From Echinicola pacifica DSM 19836 (GTDB taxonomy: Bacteria; Bacteroidota; Bacteroidia; Cytophagales; Cyclobacteriaceae), in assembly GCF_000373245.1 (NCBI RefSeq), contig NZ_KB890750.1:424930-488929 (forward strand): 64,000 nucleotides of DNA, in the 5' to 3' direction. The notes below the pieces were generated by a model. It searched no databases and was not told the DNA's origin. It worked only from the letters and a program-made list of their open reading frames with translations. Shown here piece after piece: positions 62,218 to 64,000 of the stretch. The translations under genes were made by a program, and so were the position numbers. The first letter of the stretch is position 1. The number at the start of each line of letters is the position of its first letter.

Positions 62218-63441
62218 ATGACCTTAGATATCCAAAATATCCGAGGGGAATTCCCGGTACTTCACCAAGAAGTCAACGGAAAACCCCTCATCTACTTAGA
62301 CAATGCCGCCACTACGCAGAAGCCTTCTGCCGTACTGGAGGCATTGTCTGCTTATTATACCCAAGACAATTCCAATATTCATCGCGGTGCTCACACCTTA
62401 GCGGATCGGGCCACCCGATCTTATGAGAAGACCAGAGCGATGGTGCGGGAGTTTCTGAATGCCAAGGAGGAGGAGGAAATCATCTTCACCAAGGGCACCA
62501 CCGAAGGCATCAACCTGGTGGCAGCCACTTACGGCAGGAAATTCCTTCAAGAAGGAGATGAAATCATTATATCAACTCTTGAGCATCACTCCAATATTGT
62601 TCCCTGGCAATTGCTTTGTGAAGAAAAAGGAGCCATTCTTAGGGTGATCCCAATCAATGATCAGGGGGAACTCCTGATGGAAGAGTATGATAAAATGCTC
62701 AGTTCCAAAACAAAGATCGTATCAGTCGTACACGCCTCCAATGCCCTTGGGACGATCAATCCCGTTCGGGAGATCATCGAGAAGGCACATAAAGTGGGAG
62801 CAAAAGTCCTGCTCGATGGAGCTCAATCCAGCGCACATTTGGATATCGACGTGCAAGCCTTGGATTGTGACTTCTTCGTGATGTCTGCGCATAAGCTCTA
62901 TGGTCCCACAGGCCTAGGCATCCTTTACGGGAAGCGGGAGATTCTGGAAGCTATGCCTCCTTACCAGGGAGGCGGAGAGATGATCAAAGAGGTGACTTTT
63001 GAAAAAACCACCTTCAATGATATCCCCTTCAAATTTGAAGCTGGCACACCTAATATTGCTGATGTGATAGCTTTCCAGAAGGCCTTAGAATTCATTAATG
63101 CCATTGGAAAACCTGCGATCAGGGCCCATGAGGAGGAACTGATGGCGTATGCGGAGGAAAAACTCGCACAGATCAAAGGATTCATTCCAGTGGGGACTGC
63201 GGATCAGAAGGTGAGCGTTATCTCCTTTTTGATCAATGGCATGCATCCATTTGATATTGGAATGATGCTTGATGCAAATGGTATAGCGGTTCGTACCGGT
63301 CATCACTGTACCCAACCTTTAATGGGTAGATTTAATATTGAGGGAACTGTCAGGGCCTCTTTTTCTGTTTACAACACCAAAGAAGAAGTGGATCGCTTAT
63401 GCGAAAGTATAAGTAAAATAGCCAAATTGAAGAATAAATGA
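62218..63441 (+). CDS. sufS: Cysteine desulfurase SufS
   Basis: The 407-residue PLP enzyme takes sulfur from L-cysteine for Fe-S assembly. It has the PLP lysine in MSAHKLYGPTGLGILYG (K226), upstream LLDGAQSSAH, and the desulfurase cysteine in RTGHHCTQPLMG (C364), as in group II enzymes that need SufE. The N-terminal LDNAATTQKP is also typical. Its stop overlaps the SufE start by four bases (63438-63441), so the two are translationally coupled. Confidence 0.97.
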   Translation: MTLDIQNIRGEFPVLHQEVNGKPLIYLDNAATTQKPSAVLEALSAYYTQDNSNIHRGAHTLADRATRSYEKTRAMVREFLNAKEEEEIIFTKGTTEGINLVAATYGRKFLQEGDEIIISTLEHHSNIVPWQLLCEEKGAILRVIPINDQGELLMEEYDKMLSSKTKIVSVVHASNALGTINPVREIIEKAHKVGAKVLLDGAQSSAHLDIDVQALDCDFFVMSAHKLYGPTGLGILYGKREILEAMPPYQGGGEMIKEVTFEKTTFNDIPFKFEAGTPNIADVIAFQKALEFINAIGKPAIRAHEEELMAYAEEKLAQIKGFIPVGTADQKVSVISFLINGMHPFDIGMMLDANGIAVRTGHHCTQPLMGRFNIEGTVRASFSVYNTKEEVDRLCESISKIAKLKNK

Positions 63442-63869
63442 GTGATATAAAGCAAGTTCAAGATGAGATCATCGATGAATTTACCATACTTGAAGGGGAT
63501 CGGGAATCCACCATATACTATATAATGGAGCTAGGAAATAGGCTGGATCCATTTCCCGAGGAGGCTAGATTGGACGAAAACCTCATCAAAGGTTGTCAGT
63601 CCAAAGTTTGGCTGAGCACGGGGGAAAAGGATGGTAAGGTGATTTTCAAGGCAGACTCTAATACAGATATTACCAAAGGACTAATAAGTTTATTGATCCG
63701 TGTCTTATCTGATCGCAGTCCAAAGGAGATCATCGATGCTGATCTTTATTTCATAGAAAAAATAGGTATGGGCAATATCATTGGATCTCAGCGATCCAAT
63801 GGGCTATCGTCCATGATCAAGCAAATGAAGCTTTATGCAATTGCCTATCAAACCAAACTTAAGGTATAA
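63438..63869 (+). CDS. sufE: Sulfur acceptor protein SufE
   Basis: The 143-residue product is SufE, which takes persulfide from SufS and passes it to SufB. The active cysteine (C53) lies in LIKGCQSKVWL, and the C-terminal GLISLLIRVLSDRSPKEI and GLSSMIKQMKLYA are typical. It overlaps sufS by four bases and is followed seven bases later by the next operon gene. Confidence 0.96.
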   Translation: MSDIKQVQDEIIDEFTILEGDRESTIYYIMELGNRLDPFPEEARLDENLIKGCQSKVWLSTGEKDGKVIFKADSNTDITKGLISLLIRVLSDRSPKEIIDADLYFIEKIGMGNIIGSQRSNGLSSMIKQMKLYAIAYQTKLKV

Positions 63870-63875
63870 CCAATA

Positions 63876-64000
63876 ATGGCTGAAGATACTTCCAATACTC
63901 AAGCAGCAAATATTCCCGATCTAAGGGAAAAAGTCGTTCAGGCTATCAAGCTAGTGTACGATCCAGAGATTCCTGTGGACGTATATGAGCTAGGGCTGAT
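63876..64000 (+). CDS. SufT/MIP18-family Fe-S maturation protein, N-terminal part, cut by window edge
   Basis: An ATG at 63876, 6 bp after the sufE stop, opens a frame to the window edge (41 residues and the start of the next codon). The segment AIKLVYDPEIPVDVYELGL is the beginning of a DUF59/MIP18 domain, as in SufT and PaaD-like Fe-S maturation factors. In Bacteroidota this gene commonly closes the suf operon. It would help to insert or transfer Fe-S clusters in the cytoplasm. Confidence 0.85.
   Translation, partial: MAEDTSNTQAANIPDLREKVVQAIKLVYDPEIPVDVYELGL

Overview
The window comes from a bacterium of the Bacteroidota, most likely a marine or free-living member of the order Cytophagales. 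The evidence is two SusC/SusD outer-membrane uptake pairs, many lipoproteins with Bacteroidota-style lipoboxes, genes lacking Shine-Dalgarno sequences but often preceded by A-rich tracts, a -33 TTTG / -7 TAnnTTTG promoter, and a sufBCDSE operon preceded by an lrp gene. There are no tRNA or rRNA genes, insertion sequences or CRISPR arrays.

Layout. 1-1708: the start of a haem/iron-siderophore ABC binding lipoprotein (cut by the left edge) with an operator-bearing promoter, and a WYL regulator. 2026-14349: a hexuronate locus with a Tat-exported TIM-barrel protein, an ExuT-like MFS transporter, a SusC/SusD pair, a LacI regulator, and uxaC-uxuB(SDR)-uxuA, which convert glucuronate to 2-keto-3-deoxygluconate. 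14616-25736: mixed genes, including an oxidoreductase, aquaporin, a small outer-membrane protein, an AsmA-like protein, a sulfatase, a MuiA-like protein with an inserted SusC-type N-terminal segment, and a DUF3307 membrane protein with a SatD protein. The SatD protein resembles class III nucleotide cyclases and is preceded by an exact 29-bp-period array of four dyads. 25948-52192: a large pectin utilisation locus. It has two PL1 pectate lyases, a second SusC/SusD pair with a DUF5123-type surface lipoprotein, a pectin methylesterase fused to an alpha/beta hydrolase, a second methylesterase, a CE12 rhamnogalacturonan acetylesterase, GH28, GH43, GH105, a YiaK-like dehydrogenase, a second LacI regulator, a second uxaC, and uxaB. 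52464-53714: an ACT-domain gene and two gene remnants apparently joined by a deletion. 54170-56971: an S9 peptidase. 57819-64000: lrp and the sufBCDSE-sufT Fe-S assembly operon, cut by the right edge.

How the parts work together. Surface lyases and esterases de-esterify and cut pectin. SusCD imports oligosaccharides, and GH28, GH105 and GH43 trim them in the periplasm. ExuT takes hexuronates into the cytoplasm. UxaC/UxaB (galacturonate branch) and UxaC/UxuB/UxuA (glucuronate branch) feed the 2-keto-3-deoxygluconate pathway; altronate dehydratase is not in the window. Seven LacI-type sites built on GCAATCGATTGC or close variants lie by both SusCD pairs, both lacI genes, the GH105 operon and inside the start of the second uxaC. 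They suggest one hexuronate regulon. A separate palindrome, ATTTAGATT-N-AATCTAAAT, links the haem-uptake and suf promoter regions and suggests shared iron-responsive control.
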